From: Phycisphaerales bacterium
GTDB taxonomy: Bacteria; Planctomycetota; Phycisphaerae; Phycisphaerales; UBA1924
Reading direction: 5' to 3'
DNA: 64,000 bases
Assembly: GCA_020850415.1 (NCBI GenBank)
Contig: JADZER010000059.1
Span: 1-64,000 of the forward strand
The notes beneath the pieces are model-generated. The model saw only the letters and a program-made list of their open reading frames with translations. It did not search any database and was not told where the DNA came from. The position numbers were made by a program, and so were the translations under genes. The number at the start of each line of letters is the position of its first letter. Position 1 is the stretch's first letter. Shown here piece after piece: positions 26,601 to 35,366 of this stretch.

Positions 26601-27559
26601 TGAACCGTGGGGACTCGGCGCTGGAGCGGCACGAGCACGCGAGGTCGTGGGAGTTCGGGGAGATCCCGGAGCAGACGCGGGTCGCGGCGCCGGGGGGGGA
26701 GGTCACGGCGTTCCCGGCGCTGGTCGATGTGGGGGAGGCGGTGTCGCTCCGGCTGTTGCCGGACGGTGCGGGCGCTGCGTTCGAGCACCGGCTCGGCGTC
26801 CGGCGCTTGCTGGCGATCCGGCACAAGCGGCAGCTGCGGCGCACGCTGCGGGACTGGCCTGCGATCGGGGGGATGAAGCTCGCGTTCGCGGCCTTGCGGC
26901 TGGAGACCTCACTCGAGGACGAGATCTCGCTGCTGGCGGTGGAGCGGGCGGCGGGCGAGAAGATCGATCAGGTCCGGGATCTCGCGGGGTTCGACGGCTG
27001 CTCGGACCGGGTCGAGCAGGGCGTCGACGCGTGCCTGGTGGAGTCGCTGGATTTGGCGGGGCGGGTGTTGCAGGGCGTGTCGGGGGTGCTCAGGCTCGTG
27101 GACCAGCCCACGCCGCCGGCGTGGTGGGGGGCGTGCGAGGATGTGCGGGAGCAGTTGCGTCATCTGATGCCGGAGCGGCCGTTCTCGTCGCGGGGTTGGG
27201 AGCGGCTGCGGCAGTTGGGGCGGTATCTGGATGCGGCGCGGCTGCGGCTGGAGAAGCTGGCCGGCGGCGGGTTGGAGCGGGACACGCAGCGGTGGCGGGA
27301 GGTTGAGCCGCGGTGGCGTCGGTGGGTGGAGCTCGACGGGGTGCTCGGGGACCTTTCGCGTTCGGCGCCGGTGCGTGTGGAGCTGGAGCGGTACCGGTGG
27401 ATGGTGGAGGAGTTCCGTGTGTCGCTGTTTGCGCAGGAGCTGGGCACTGCGGGGAGGATCTCGGCGCCGCGCCTGGACGGGCAGTGGCACCTAGTGCGTG
27501 AGGCGCTGCGAGAGGACCCGGGGGCGGCGTCGCTGTATGCGGCGCACGCGCAGGGGTAG
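23630..27559 (+). CDS. hrpA: ATP-dependent RNA helicase HrpA (DEAH box)
   Basis: The 1309-residue protein has the length and order of HrpA. Walker A is GETGSGKST (residues 91-99), the DEAH box LDEAHERS (DEAH 188-191), motif III SAT in VIITSATIDPARF, and motif V/VI STNIAETSVTVPGV and QRAGRCGR. Helicase-associated 2 and OB-fold segments follow, then the long HrpA-specific C-terminal region (DUF3418). HrpA unwinds RNA or rescues stalled ribosomes; it is cytoplasmic. The GTG at 23630 is the only reasonable start before the conserved N-terminal helices; no ATG is available. The DNA methyltransferase gene begins 10 nt after the stop, so the two are probably co-transcribed. Confidence 0.95.
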   Translation: MPQTPEQLRDRLDACSLRASAAISRGLDAAVRRGDRDLGPIERAVERAERWARERRAGAPAVRCDASLPIAARREEIVRAIRDHRVVVICGETGSGKSTQLPLYCLEAGRGLRGFIGHTQPRRIAARTIAQRLADELGTPLGDKVGFKVRFADETGHGTYIKVMTDGVLLAEMQGDRRLLRYDTIILDEAHERSLNIDFLLGYLRRLLETRPELRVIITSATIDPARFSRHFGGAPVIEVSGRTYPVEVLYRDPGAVPGSEAEAAQPIVDAVAELAGHGPGDILVFLPGEREIREAAEALAASGEPAVKASEVMPLYARLSAKEQLRAFQPHERRRIILSTNIAETSVTVPGVHYVVDTGLARINRYSSRSRVQGLEIEPISQASANQRAGRCGRVADGVCIRLYSGEEFGQRPAFTDPEILRTNLAGVILRMKALRLGDPRKFPFLDPPSPRRIRDAYDTLLELGAIDAEHELTALGRELAAVPIDPRLGRMVLAAAHEGALREVLIIVAALATRDPRERPMDLREKADAAHKQFADEGSDFLTLLNIWRAFREKERELSGRRLRRWCVDSFLSWRGLREWEDLHAQLRRLVHELGYLRNTAAASGDAVHRSLLTGLLSNIGHRGERHEYKGTLGTEFFIHPGSVLFERKPRWVVAAEMAKTGRVYARMVAPVRPEWVVTLGAHLLEATHSAPSWDHRTAAATVIEKVSLLGLALPVKRRVPYGMVNPIHAREMFIRQGLVEGAFRPRADFVEHNDRVIREVRRLEAKARRTDHESEAGSRFDFFDRQLPTEVWSGKRFDRWRHKAEARNPRLLFLRLEDLIDWADEPPAPEAFPDIVEIAGRARELDYRHLPGEPDDGVVLTLPLAAFHELTEAGRDWLVPGLVRERVIEMLRGLPKQARRAIGPSPQVAEDYLASAPRQDRPLAETLAEFVGRTRGAGVSGSMLRQAELPRHVLPRIVVLDEAGHPLASGRDLDALRREVSSEVAEALNRGDSALERHEHARSWEFGEIPEQTRVAAPGGEVTAFPALVDVGEAVSLRLLPDGAGAAFEHRLGVRRLLAIRHKRQLRRTLRDWPAIGGMKLAFAALRLETSLEDEISLLAVERAAGEKIDQVRDLAGFDGCSDRVEQGVDACLVESLDLAGRVLQGVSGVLRLVDQPTPPAWWGACEDVREQLRHLMPERPFSSRGWERLRQLGRYLDAARLRLEKLAGGGLERDTQRWREVEPRWRRWVELDGVLGDLSRSAPVRVELERYRWMVEEFRVSLFAQELGTAGRISAPRLDGQWHLVREALREDPGAASLYAAHAQG

Positions 27560-27569
27560 GGGGAGCGGG

Positions 27570-29477
27570 ATGCGGGAGCGCGGCGGGGCGATGGCGGTCG
27601 GCGCGGGCGGCTCGGCGCGGTGTCTCGCCGGGGCGATGCTGATCCTGGCTGAGGTGATGCCGGCGAGCGAGGCGCTCGGGGTTGCGGTCGGGATGCTGTC
27701 TGCGGAGTTGCAGGCTCGGGCGGGGCGGGGGGCGCGGGGCGTCGCGGGGGGGAGCGTTGATGGCGGCGGGTCGGACCCGGCTCGCGTGCGGGCGCTGGAG
27801 TGCATCCGGGCCGGGTTGGCAGAGGAGTCGGGGGTGGACGCGTTCTGGCTGGGGGAGGCGTACCAGTTGGCGTTGGATGCGAGGCCGGATGGCGGGGGGT
27901 CGCGGCGCCGGCGGGGCGTTTTCTATACGCCTCGGGCGCTCGTGGACCATCTGATCGAGCGGACGCTGGGGGATGGGGGCGGGGTTGGCTCGCCGCGGGT
28001 GCTCGATCCGGCGTGCGGGTGCGGTGGGTTTCTGGTCGCGGCGGGGAGGCGGCTGGCGGCGGATCGGGCGAGGGGTGAGGTGGCGGCGCTGCTGCACGGC
28101 ATCGACATCGACCCGCTGGCGGTGGAGCTTTGCCGGCTCGCGCTGTGGTTGGAGTTCGGCGACCATGGTGATCCGGCCGGCGGCCCGGAGCGGCTGGCGG
28201 CGCAGGTGCGGTGCGCCGATGCGCTGCTCGACCCGCCGGGGGAGGGCTCGTTCGACGCGGTGCTGGGGAACCCGCCGTTCCTGAGCCAGCTCGCGGCCAG
28301 CACGGCGAGGGGGCCCGAGCAACAGCGGCGGCTTCGCAAGCGGTTCGGGCCGAGCGTGCGCGCGTACACGGATCCCGCGGCGTTGTTCCTGCATCTGGCG
28401 GTGGACACGGTCGTGCCCGGGGGGCGGGTGGGCATGGTGCTGCCGGGCTCGGTGCTGGCGGCACGGGACGCTTCGGCGGTGCGGGGGCATGTGCGCGAGC
28501 GGGCGGCGTTGTGTTCGCTCTGGGTCGATACCGGGGGGGTGTTCGAGGCGATCGTTTCGACGATCGCGGTGACGCTGCGGCGTGGCGCGCCGGGCGGGGA
28601 GCCCGTCAGCCGGTTCGTCGGGCGCGGGTTCGCGGCGGCGCCCGCGGTCGAGCAGCCGGGCGCGGCGGATGGATCGTGGGGGCACCTGGCGGCCGACCTG
28701 CTCGGCGTGCCGCCGGTCAGGCTCCGCGGTGGGCGCACGCTGGGTGAGTTGTGCGAGATCACGGCGGGGTTCCGGGATGAGTACTACGCGATCGCGGCGG
28801 CGGTGGGGGAGCTGGGGCCGGAGGGGGTCGCGGGCGGGGGGCGCCCGGTGATCTCCGTCGGCATGATCGACCCGGCGTGCGTCCTGTGGGGGGTCACGCC
28901 GGCCAGGATCGCCGGCCGGGTGTGGGCTCGCCCGGGCGTTCGGCCGGGCGGGGAGGTGGGTGGAGCGCGTGGGCTGCTGGGGGCGTTGCTGGAGCGGCAG
29001 GGGCGGCCGAAGCTGCTGGTCGCGACGCAGACCAGGGTCATCGAGGCGGCCGCGGATCCGACGGGGGCGATGCTGGCGATCACGCCGGTGATCACGGTGG
29101 TGCCGCGTGACCCGGGGGATCTCTGGCGCGTGGGGGCTGTGCTGTCGAGCCCGGCGTCTTCGGCGTGGGTGGCGTCGCGTTGCTTCGGGACGGCGCGGGC
29201 TCTCGGGGCGATCAAGCCGAGCGCGGCGCTGCTGCGGGAGCTGCCGGTCCCGGGCGAGTGGTCGGGGTGGGGGGAGGCGGGGGAGAGCTATCGGCTGGCG
29301 AGCGGGGCGGCGGATGCGGGGTCGCGTCGGGGGTTGCTGTTGCGGGCGGCGGGGGAGTCGCCGGGGGCCTCGTCGGTGCGAGCGGAAGCCGCGGGGGAGT
29401 TGCTGGCGTGGTGGCGGGACCGGCTGCCGGGACGCCCGGGCGTGGGCGCTGTACGCTCTGGGCAGGCCCCGGCGTGA
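27570..29477 (+). CDS. Orphan N6-adenine-type DNA methyltransferase (Type I/IIG-like)
   Basis: The 635-residue protein carries the class I SAM-binding motif VLDPACGCGGFLVAAGRRL (residues 144 onward) and the catalytic motif IV NPPF (234-237), the hallmark of N6-adenine methyltransferases. Before them stands RRGVFYTPRALVDHLIERT, as in HsdM and Eco57I-like enzymes. The C-terminal half (about 370-635) resembles a target-recognition region, with ITAGFRDEYYAI and a late WVASRCFGTARALGAIKPSA. No nuclease motif is visible in the protein and no restriction or specificity gene lies nearby, so it is either solitary or a Type IIG relic. It starts 10 nt after hrpA. Its target sequence is unknown. Confidence 0.82.
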   Translation: MRERGGAMAVGAGGSARCLAGAMLILAEVMPASEALGVAVGMLSAELQARAGRGARGVAGGSVDGGGSDPARVRALECIRAGLAEESGVDAFWLGEAYQLALDARPDGGGSRRRRGVFYTPRALVDHLIERTLGDGGGVGSPRVLDPACGCGGFLVAAGRRLAADRARGEVAALLHGIDIDPLAVELCRLALWLEFGDHGDPAGGPERLAAQVRCADALLDPPGEGSFDAVLGNPPFLSQLAASTARGPEQQRRLRKRFGPSVRAYTDPAALFLHLAVDTVVPGGRVGMVLPGSVLAARDASAVRGHVRERAALCSLWVDTGGVFEAIVSTIAVTLRRGAPGGEPVSRFVGRGFAAAPAVEQPGAADGSWGHLAADLLGVPPVRLRGGRTLGELCEITAGFRDEYYAIAAAVGELGPEGVAGGGRPVISVGMIDPACVLWGVTPARIAGRVWARPGVRPGGEVGGARGLLGALLERQGRPKLLVATQTRVIEAAADPTGAMLAITPVITVVPRDPGDLWRVGAVLSSPASSAWVASRCFGTARALGAIKPSAALLRELPVPGEWSGWGEAGESYRLASGAADAGSRRGLLLRAAGESPGASSVRAEAAGELLAWWRDRLPGRPGVGAVRSGQAPA

Positions 29478-29508
29478 CGCCGCTCGGGTTGGGCCTGGGA
29501 GAGCCGCC

Positions 29509-31533
29509 ATGCACCGCCGCGTGTTGCCGATCGTCGCGTTCGCCCACTGCATGCTTGCCGCCGGGGCGCTGGCCCAGACGGTGACCTATCGCGGGCTGCT
29601 GGAGGAGATGCTGAACCGGGAATCGCTGACGCGGGTGCCTGCGCCGTGGTTCGATTGCCGGCAGGCGAGCAGCTACGACCGGGCATCGGTCTCCGCGGCG
29701 GACCAGGCGGGGTGGTTCGCGAACGGGGACGCGGACAAGTTCGTCCGGGTGGAGGAGCGTGGCGGGCGCAAGGAATGGGTGATGATGGACGAGGCGGGGC
29801 CCGGGGCGGTGGTGCGCATCTGGAGCGCGAACCCCAAGGGGGTGCTCCGGGTGTACCTGGACGGGTCGGAGACGCCGGTGGTGGAGGGACCGATGGCGGA
29901 CCTGCTTCGGTCGTCGGGGCAGATCGGCGGCGTGGCGGTGGGGGCGCCGCTGTCGGCGGAGCGCAGCCGCGGGTGCAACCTGTACCTGCCGATCCCGTAC
30001 GCGGAGCGTTGCCTGATCACGAGCGACGAGCCTGGGTTCTACTACCAGGTGAACTACCGCGCGTACGAGGCGGGGACGGCGGTGGAGACGCTGACGCACG
30101 CGGCGGCGCGGCGTTCGTCGGAGTTGCTGGCACGCACGCAGGCGCGGCTCGATGATCCGTGGCGGCCCATGGACGCGGGCGAGGGTGACTTCACAATCGC
30201 GCCGGGGGAGACTCGCGAGGTCCGGCTGCCGGAGGGGCCGGCGGCGGCGGGGCAGATGTTCATCATCCCGGCGGCGGGGTCGCCCCGCGACGCGCTGCGG
30301 ACGACGGTGCTCGAGGGCGAGTTCGACGGGGAGCGGACGGTCTGGTGCCCGGCGGGTGACTTCTTCCTGACCGGGCCGCTGTTCAACCCGGTGCAGACAT
30401 GGACCAACCTGGTGGACCCGGGGACGCAGACGCTGCGGTCGGCGTGGCTGATGCCGTACGCGACGAGCGGGATCCTGCGGCTGCATAACCTCGGAGATGA
30501 GCCGGTCACGATGCGGATGGGGGTCGCGGCGAGGGGGTACGCGTGGGACGATCGGTCGATGCATTTCCACGCGCACTGGCGTCAGGAGAACCCGATCCAC
30601 ACGCGCCCGATGCGTGACTGGAACTACATCGAGGCGTCGGGCGAGGGCGTGTATGTGGGCGACACGCTGTCGGTGGCCAACCCTGTCCTCGAGTGGTGGG
30701 GGGAGGGCGACGAGAAGATCTATGTGGACGGGGAGAGTTTCCCGAGCCATTTCGGGACGGGGACCGAGGACTACTACGGGTACGCGTGGTGCTGGCCGGG
30801 CGTTTTCCAGGGGCCGTTTCATACGCAGCCGCGCTGCGACGGGCCGGGGAACTACGGGCACACGACGGTGGCGCGGGTGCGTCTGCTGGACGGGATCCCG
30901 TTCCGGGAGTCGATCCGGACGGACATGGAGGTCTGGCACTGGGCGGAGTGCGATGTGGGGTACGCGGTGACGAGCTTCCTGTACATGCGTCCGGGCGGGT
31001 CGACGAACCGGGCGCCGATGCCGGAGGAGGCCGCGAGGGGGGTGGTTGATCCCGCGCCGCTGCCGCCGCCGTTCCGGATCGAGGGGGCGCTGGAGTGCGA
31101 GGGGTTGGAGGTGGTCTCTTCGAGCGAGGGGATGACCGTGGGGGCGCAGGACATGGGGGGGTTCGCCCGCGATAAGTGGAGCGGGAACTCGCACCTGTGG
31201 TGCCAGGCCCGCGAGGCCGGGAAGTCCGTCGAGCTGCGCATCCCGGTGGAGGGCGAGGGCCCGCGCCGGGTGACGCTGTACGCGACGAAGAGCTGGGACT
31301 ATGGCGTGTTGCGGTTCGCCGTGAACGGGCAGCCCGCGGGCGAGGAGCTGGACGCGTTCAGCGGGCGGCACGGGCTGGTCGAGCCGACGGGGCCGATCGA
31401 TCTCGGCGTGCACCAGCCGCGTGATGGGGCCCTGACGCTGCGGGTGACGGTGGTGGGGAGCAACCCCAACTCGCTGGACCCGAAGTACTTCTTCGCGCTG
31501 GACGCGGTGCGTCTGGAGCCGGCGCCGCGATGA
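29509..31533 (+). CDS. Secreted GH172 (DUF2961) family glycosidase with C-terminal beta-sandwich
   Basis: The 674-residue product has a signal peptide (MHRRVLPIVAFAHCMLAAGA, cleavage at ALA|Q). The DUF2961 fold runs to about residue 500: GAVVRIWSANPKGVLRVYLDG near the start, IPYAERCLITSDEP, and the diagnostic GEGDEKIYVDGESFPSHFGT followed by GTEDYYGYAWCW, then HWAECDVGYAVTSF. DUF2961 proteins are GH172, which includes difructose-anhydride-active and exo-arabinofuranosidase enzymes. The last ~150 residues (ALECEGLEVV..., YATKSWDYGVLRFAVNGQP) form an extra sandwich common in planctomycete members. The ATG at 29509 gives the signal peptide; it lies 31 nt after the methyltransferase gene. The GH38-like gene follows in the same direction. 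Confidence 0.88.
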   Translation: MHRRVLPIVAFAHCMLAAGALAQTVTYRGLLEEMLNRESLTRVPAPWFDCRQASSYDRASVSAADQAGWFANGDADKFVRVEERGGRKEWVMMDEAGPGAVVRIWSANPKGVLRVYLDGSETPVVEGPMADLLRSSGQIGGVAVGAPLSAERSRGCNLYLPIPYAERCLITSDEPGFYYQVNYRAYEAGTAVETLTHAAARRSSELLARTQARLDDPWRPMDAGEGDFTIAPGETREVRLPEGPAAAGQMFIIPAAGSPRDALRTTVLEGEFDGERTVWCPAGDFFLTGPLFNPVQTWTNLVDPGTQTLRSAWLMPYATSGILRLHNLGDEPVTMRMGVAARGYAWDDRSMHFHAHWRQENPIHTRPMRDWNYIEASGEGVYVGDTLSVANPVLEWWGEGDEKIYVDGESFPSHFGTGTEDYYGYAWCWPGVFQGPFHTQPRCDGPGNYGHTTVARVRLLDGIPFRESIRTDMEVWHWAECDVGYAVTSFLYMRPGGSTNRAPMPEEAARGVVDPAPLPPPFRIEGALECEGLEVVSSSEGMTVGAQDMGGFARDKWSGNSHLWCQAREAGKSVELRIPVEGEGPRRVTLYATKSWDYGVLRFAVNGQPAGEELDAFSGRHGLVEPTGPIDLGVHQPRDGALTLRVTVVGSNPNSLDPKYFFALDAVRLEPAPR

Positions 31534-31606
31534 TGTGGCGGCACGGCGAGCCGTGCGTCGTTCCGCCCGGCTCGGGTGAGCCGGGCCACCTTTGTCAGGA
31601 TGATCC

Positions 31607-34258
31607 ATGACAACCCGAAAGCCGCTCTACTACACCTTCGGCAACCACATGCACTGGGTGGATATGCAGTGGCTGTGGGGGTACGAGGTGCTGCCGGGGA
31701 GCGTGCGGGACATGCTGCACCTCTGCCGCGAGACGGGGGCGAAGGGGTGCGTGAACTTCGACGCGGTCGGGTACGAGAAGATGGCGGCGGAGTGTCCGGA
31801 GGCGCTGGCGGCGCTGCGCGAGGCGGTGGCGGCGGGGACGATCGAGCCGGTGGGCTGCTCGTACGGGCAGCCGTACGGGCTGTTCCAGGGCGGTGAGAGC
31901 AACATCCGGCAGTTCACCTACGGGGTGCGGACGACGAGGCGGTTGCTGGGGGTGCGCCCGCAGACCTTCTGGGAGGAGGAGTTTTACTTCTTTCCGCAGT
32001 TGCCGCAGGTGCTGGCGTCGTGCGGGTACACGGGGGCGAACCTGTTCTTCCAGTGGACCTGGCACACGCCGGAGGTGCCCAAGGAAGCGGCGAGCCTGAT
32101 CCTGTGGGAGGGGGCGGACGGGACGCGTATCCCGACCTTGCCTCGGAACACGCTGAATGTGCACCAGTGGCCGGAGGACTTTGATGGCTTGCTGGAGCAG
32201 GGGCTGATCAACGAGCTGGAGGCGCCGGCGATCGTGCAGTGGTTGGAGCTGATGCCGAGCAAGGACTGGATGTGCCGGAGCGAGGTGCTGCTGCCGCGGC
32301 TGAAGGCGTTGTTTGCGGATGAGCGGTTTGAGGTGAGGGCGGTGACATGCGAGGAGCTGATCGGGCGGTTGAGCGACGAAGCGACGGAGCGACGAAGCGA
32401 CGGAGGGGTGGGGCCGGCTGCGCCGGCGGTTCCGGTGCGGGCGTACACGATGGACGAGGTATGGCACGGGATGACGCTGGGGAAGAACGGGGACCGGCAC
32501 CCGCGCAACTCCCGCGTGTGCGAGCAGAAGATCCTCGCGGCCGAGGCGATCTCGGCGCTGCTGGGCCTGTTCGGCCGGCCGTACGCGGGCTGGGATGTGT
32601 ACCCGGCCTGGGAGCTCGACGAGGCGTGGCGGGAGCTGCTGGCGGCGCAGCACCACGACAACCACGAGTGCGAGGGGCTGTGCGGGTCCGTGGGCCATCG
32701 GTCGTTCGAGCGGGCGATCGGCCTGGCGGAGGATGTTGATGAGCGGGCGATCGGCCTGCTCGCCGAGCGGCTCGACGCGATCAACGGCACGGCGGTGGCC
32801 TTCAACTCGACCGGTGTGGCGCGCGACCTGCTGCTCACGACCTCGCTCGACCTGAAGGGCGAGGTGGTCGAGGGCGTGCCGCCGTTCGGGTACCGGGCCG
32901 TGCCGCGGGCGACGCGGGGCGCGCCCAAGGTGCGGGCGTTCCGTCAGAAGAAGAGCGTGATTCTCGAGCAGGGCGGCCTCCGGGTCGAGGTCGACGCCAA
33001 GCGCGGCGTGATCACCCAGATCCGATGCGGGGAGTTCCCGGAGGGGCTTCTGCACCCCGACCGTCCCCTCGCCACGCTCGGCATGACGAGTCTCGGCGAC
33101 CCCGAGGCGTTCGAGGATGTGGACGCCGAGCTCAACGAGTTCGCCGGGCGGCCCACGGTGCTCATCGCCCGCGCGGGCGGGCGCGGGGACGGGGGGATGG
33201 GCGTTCGGATCTCGATCACGCCGCTGGCCGAGGCGATCGACATCGAGTTCATCAGCGATCGGATCCCGTACCCCGACCCGGGGATGAACGCGGGGCTGAC
33301 GACCGACTTTGCCCCCGGGTTCGGGGTGGATGAGGTCGTCGTCGATCACCCCTACGCCATGTCGCGGGTGCGCGCGGAGGCGACGCACAGGCGCAAGTAC
33401 CCCACCGGCGACTGGATGACCTCACCCCAGGTCTTCGAGGACATCCACCGCCCCTTCACGGCGCTGCGCTCCGTGGACCTGCTCGGCGCCGACGGGCGCG
33501 GCCTGCTGTGCTGCCACGACGGCTCCCAGCAGTGGTTCCGCACCGACGACGGCGTCCGCTGCCTGCTCACCGCCCGCGACGCCTGGGACGAGCACCGCTT
33601 CTCCAGCGCCGTCTCCGCGGGCTTTGCGCTCGTCCCGCACGGGCCCATCGGCGACGCGGAGCGTGCCCGGCTCGTCGCGAGGATGCGGACACCGTGGCTG
33701 CTCGGGATGCACGAGGGCCAGCGGGGCGATCTGCCGGACTGCTTCGGGCCGCTCGAGGTCACGAACGCCCCCGGCGTGCACCCGCAGGCGTTCTTCCGCG
33801 AGAGCCCCAAGTCCGGAGAGCACCTCCCCGACTGGGCGGGCCACCGCATGGCGACCGAGTCCGACGGGGCGTGCAGCCACCCCTACGCCGTGCGCCTCGT
33901 CGAGTGGAACGGCGAGGCGGCGGAGGTCGTCCTGAAGCTCCCCGGCGAGGTCGGCGCTGCCGCGAAGACCAACTGCTTGGGCGAGTGCGGCGGCTGGCCC
34001 GTCGGCCGGGCTCCGGCCGATGCCCCCGCCCACCTCCGCGACACCGGCTGGCTGACCCCCGAGCCCGCCGCCGCACCGGCCTGGGCCGAGGGCGCGACCC
34101 TCGCCGGCCGGCCCATCCCGTGGGCGCAGGTCCGGTTCCCGATGCGGCCGCGCGAGATCGCCACGGTGATGGCGGATCTGGTCATGGGGCGCAAGCAGTT
34201 CCGCGACCTCGACGCTAAGCGGGAGGTGTGGGCGACGGGGCATCGGGTGGGGGAGTAG
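31607..34258 (+). CDS. GH38-like alpha-mannosidase-family protein
   Basis: The 883-residue protein has no signal peptide. FGNHMHWVDMQWLWGYE (His14/His16/Asp19) occupies the place of the N-terminal zinc-binding HxD motif of GH38, and AQHHDNHECEG resembles the FHD metal motif. The segment FWEEEFYFFPQLPQVLASCG matches the region of the nucleophile but has Glu residues where classic enzymes have Asp. The C-terminal half is beta-rich and contains VEVDAKRGVITQIRCG, a typical GH38 beta-domain strand pair. It could hydrolyse a mannoside or related sugar in the cytoplasm; substrate unknown. A short repeat-derived insert (bases 32374-32410) interrupts the region after residue 255. Start: ATG 31607, with AGGA upstream. 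It precedes ribokinase. Confidence 0.8.
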   Translation: MTTRKPLYYTFGNHMHWVDMQWLWGYEVLPGSVRDMLHLCRETGAKGCVNFDAVGYEKMAAECPEALAALREAVAAGTIEPVGCSYGQPYGLFQGGESNIRQFTYGVRTTRRLLGVRPQTFWEEEFYFFPQLPQVLASCGYTGANLFFQWTWHTPEVPKEAASLILWEGADGTRIPTLPRNTLNVHQWPEDFDGLLEQGLINELEAPAIVQWLELMPSKDWMCRSEVLLPRLKALFADERFEVRAVTCEELIGRLSDEATERRSDGGVGPAAPAVPVRAYTMDEVWHGMTLGKNGDRHPRNSRVCEQKILAAEAISALLGLFGRPYAGWDVYPAWELDEAWRELLAAQHHDNHECEGLCGSVGHRSFERAIGLAEDVDERAIGLLAERLDAINGTAVAFNSTGVARDLLLTTSLDLKGEVVEGVPPFGYRAVPRATRGAPKVRAFRQKKSVILEQGGLRVEVDAKRGVITQIRCGEFPEGLLHPDRPLATLGMTSLGDPEAFEDVDAELNEFAGRPTVLIARAGGRGDGGMGVRISITPLAEAIDIEFISDRIPYPDPGMNAGLTTDFAPGFGVDEVVVDHPYAMSRVRAEATHRRKYPTGDWMTSPQVFEDIHRPFTALRSVDLLGADGRGLLCCHDGSQQWFRTDDGVRCLLTARDAWDEHRFSSAVSAGFALVPHGPIGDAERARLVARMRTPWLLGMHEGQRGDLPDCFGPLEVTNAPGVHPQAFFRESPKSGEHLPDWAGHRMATESDGACSHPYAVRLVEWNGEAAEVVLKLPGEVGAAAKTNCLGECGGWPVGRAPADAPAHLRDTGWLTPEPAAAPAWAEGATLAGRPIPWAQVRFPMRPREIATVMADLVMGRKQFRDLDAKREVWATGHRVGE
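32374..32410 (+). repeat. Short gacgaagcgacggag repeat inside the GH38-like gene
   Basis: gacgaagcgacggagc is followed at once by gacgaagcgacggagg, a tandem 16-nt unit that keeps the frame and encodes a charged linker (DEATERRSDG). The same unit family, with gacgaagagacgg variants, fills the intergenic region just after this gene (34260-34335). Confidence 0.65.
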
Positions 34259-34259
34259 A

Positions 34260-34335
34260 GGGGAAAGAGACGGAGAGACGAAGAGACGGAGAGACGGAGT
34301 GGGGGAGAAGTGGAGAGACGAAGTGGGGGGGGCCG
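34260..34335. repeat. Degenerate agacggagagacgaag repeat tract
   Basis: The 123-nt gap between the GH38-like and ribokinase genes is mostly imperfect copies of agacggagagacgaag. It is purine-rich on the plus strand. No start signal other than that of ribokinase is seen. Confidence 0.65.
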
Positions 34336-34381
34336 CGGTTGGGGTTGAGCGGGGGAGCGTGGGATTCGGTAGGCTCTGGGT

Positions 34382-35320
34382 ATGGCCGGTCGCGTGTGCA
34401 TTGTCGGGTCGGTGAACATGGACCTGGTCGTGCGCGCGCCGCGGCTGCCGGCGCCGGGGGAGACGATCGCGGGGGGGCCGTTCAAGACCTTTCCCGGCGG
34501 CAAGGGGGCGAACCAGGCGGTGGCGGCGGCGCGGATGGGGGCGGCGGTGTCGTTCGTGGGGCGGCTGGGGACGGACGCCTACGGGACGGAGCTGCGGTCG
34601 GTGCTGTCGCGCGAGGGGGTCGACATCACGGCGCTGCGGGCGACGGCGGGGGAGTCCAGCGGGGTGGCGTTGATCACCGTGGCGGAGGGGTCGGGGGAGA
34701 ACACGATCGTGGTGGTGGGCGGCGCCAACGCCAAGCTGACGGCGGCGGACATCCAGGGGGTCTCGGGGTTCATCCGGCTGGCGGATGTGCTGCTGATGCA
34801 GCTGGAGGTGCCGGTGGAGACGGCCGCGGCGGCGGCGGGGATCGCGCACCTGTCGGGGCGGAAGGTGCTGCTGAACGCGGCGCCGGCGCGGGATGTGCCG
34901 GACGAGTTGCTGGGGTCGATCGATGTGCTGATCGTGAACGCCGTGGAGGCGGCGCATCTGGCGGGGGTGAAGGCGGAGCGGTCGCTGCTGGAGTCCGACC
35001 CGGTGGGGACGGCGCGGCTGCTGCTGGAGCGTGGGCCGGGGGCGGTGGTGGTGACGCTGGGGCCGGCGGGGGCGCTGGTGGCGGAGGGGGACGCGGTGCG
35101 CCGGGTGCGGTCGATCGAGGTCGAGGCGGTGGACACGGTGGGGGCGGGCGACGCGTTCTGCGGGTGCCTGGCGGCGATGCTGGCGGAGGGCAAGTCGCTG
35201 GTGGACGCGGCGCGGGTGGGGTGCGTCGCGGGGGCGCTGGCGGCGACGAAGGCGGGGGCGATCCCGAGCCTGCCGCAGCGGGAGGCGGTGCGGGAGCGGC
35301 TCAAGCAGCAGGAGGCCTAG
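34382..35320 (+). CDS. rbsK: Ribokinase (PfkB family)
   Basis: The 312-residue kinase has both PfkB signatures. FKTFPGGKGANQAVAAARMG (residues 38-57) is the N-terminal substrate-binding motif and VDTVGAGDAFCGCL the anion-hole/catalytic Asp motif. N-terminal VNMDLVVRAPRLPAPGETI is typical of RbsK. It phosphorylates D-ribose (or a related furanose) at O5 with ATP in the cytoplasm, feeding pentose metabolism. It lies 46 nt before the oxidoreductase gene and after glycosidase genes, so it fits a sugar-utilisation block; the sugar released upstream might instead be arabinofuranose or another pentose. The ATG at 34382 is the natural start. Confidence 0.93.
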   Translation: MAGRVCIVGSVNMDLVVRAPRLPAPGETIAGGPFKTFPGGKGANQAVAAARMGAAVSFVGRLGTDAYGTELRSVLSREGVDITALRATAGESSGVALITVAEGSGENTIVVVGGANAKLTAADIQGVSGFIRLADVLLMQLEVPVETAAAAAGIAHLSGRKVLLNAAPARDVPDELLGSIDVLIVNAVEAAHLAGVKAERSLLESDPVGTARLLLERGPGAVVVTLGPAGALVAEGDAVRRVRSIEVEAVDTVGAGDAFCGCLAAMLAEGKSLVDAARVGCVAGALAATKAGAIPSLPQREAVRERLKQQEA

Positions 35321-35366
35321 CGTCTGGTTGTTGCGACGATGGCGGGGGCGCATCGGGAGGTGTTCC

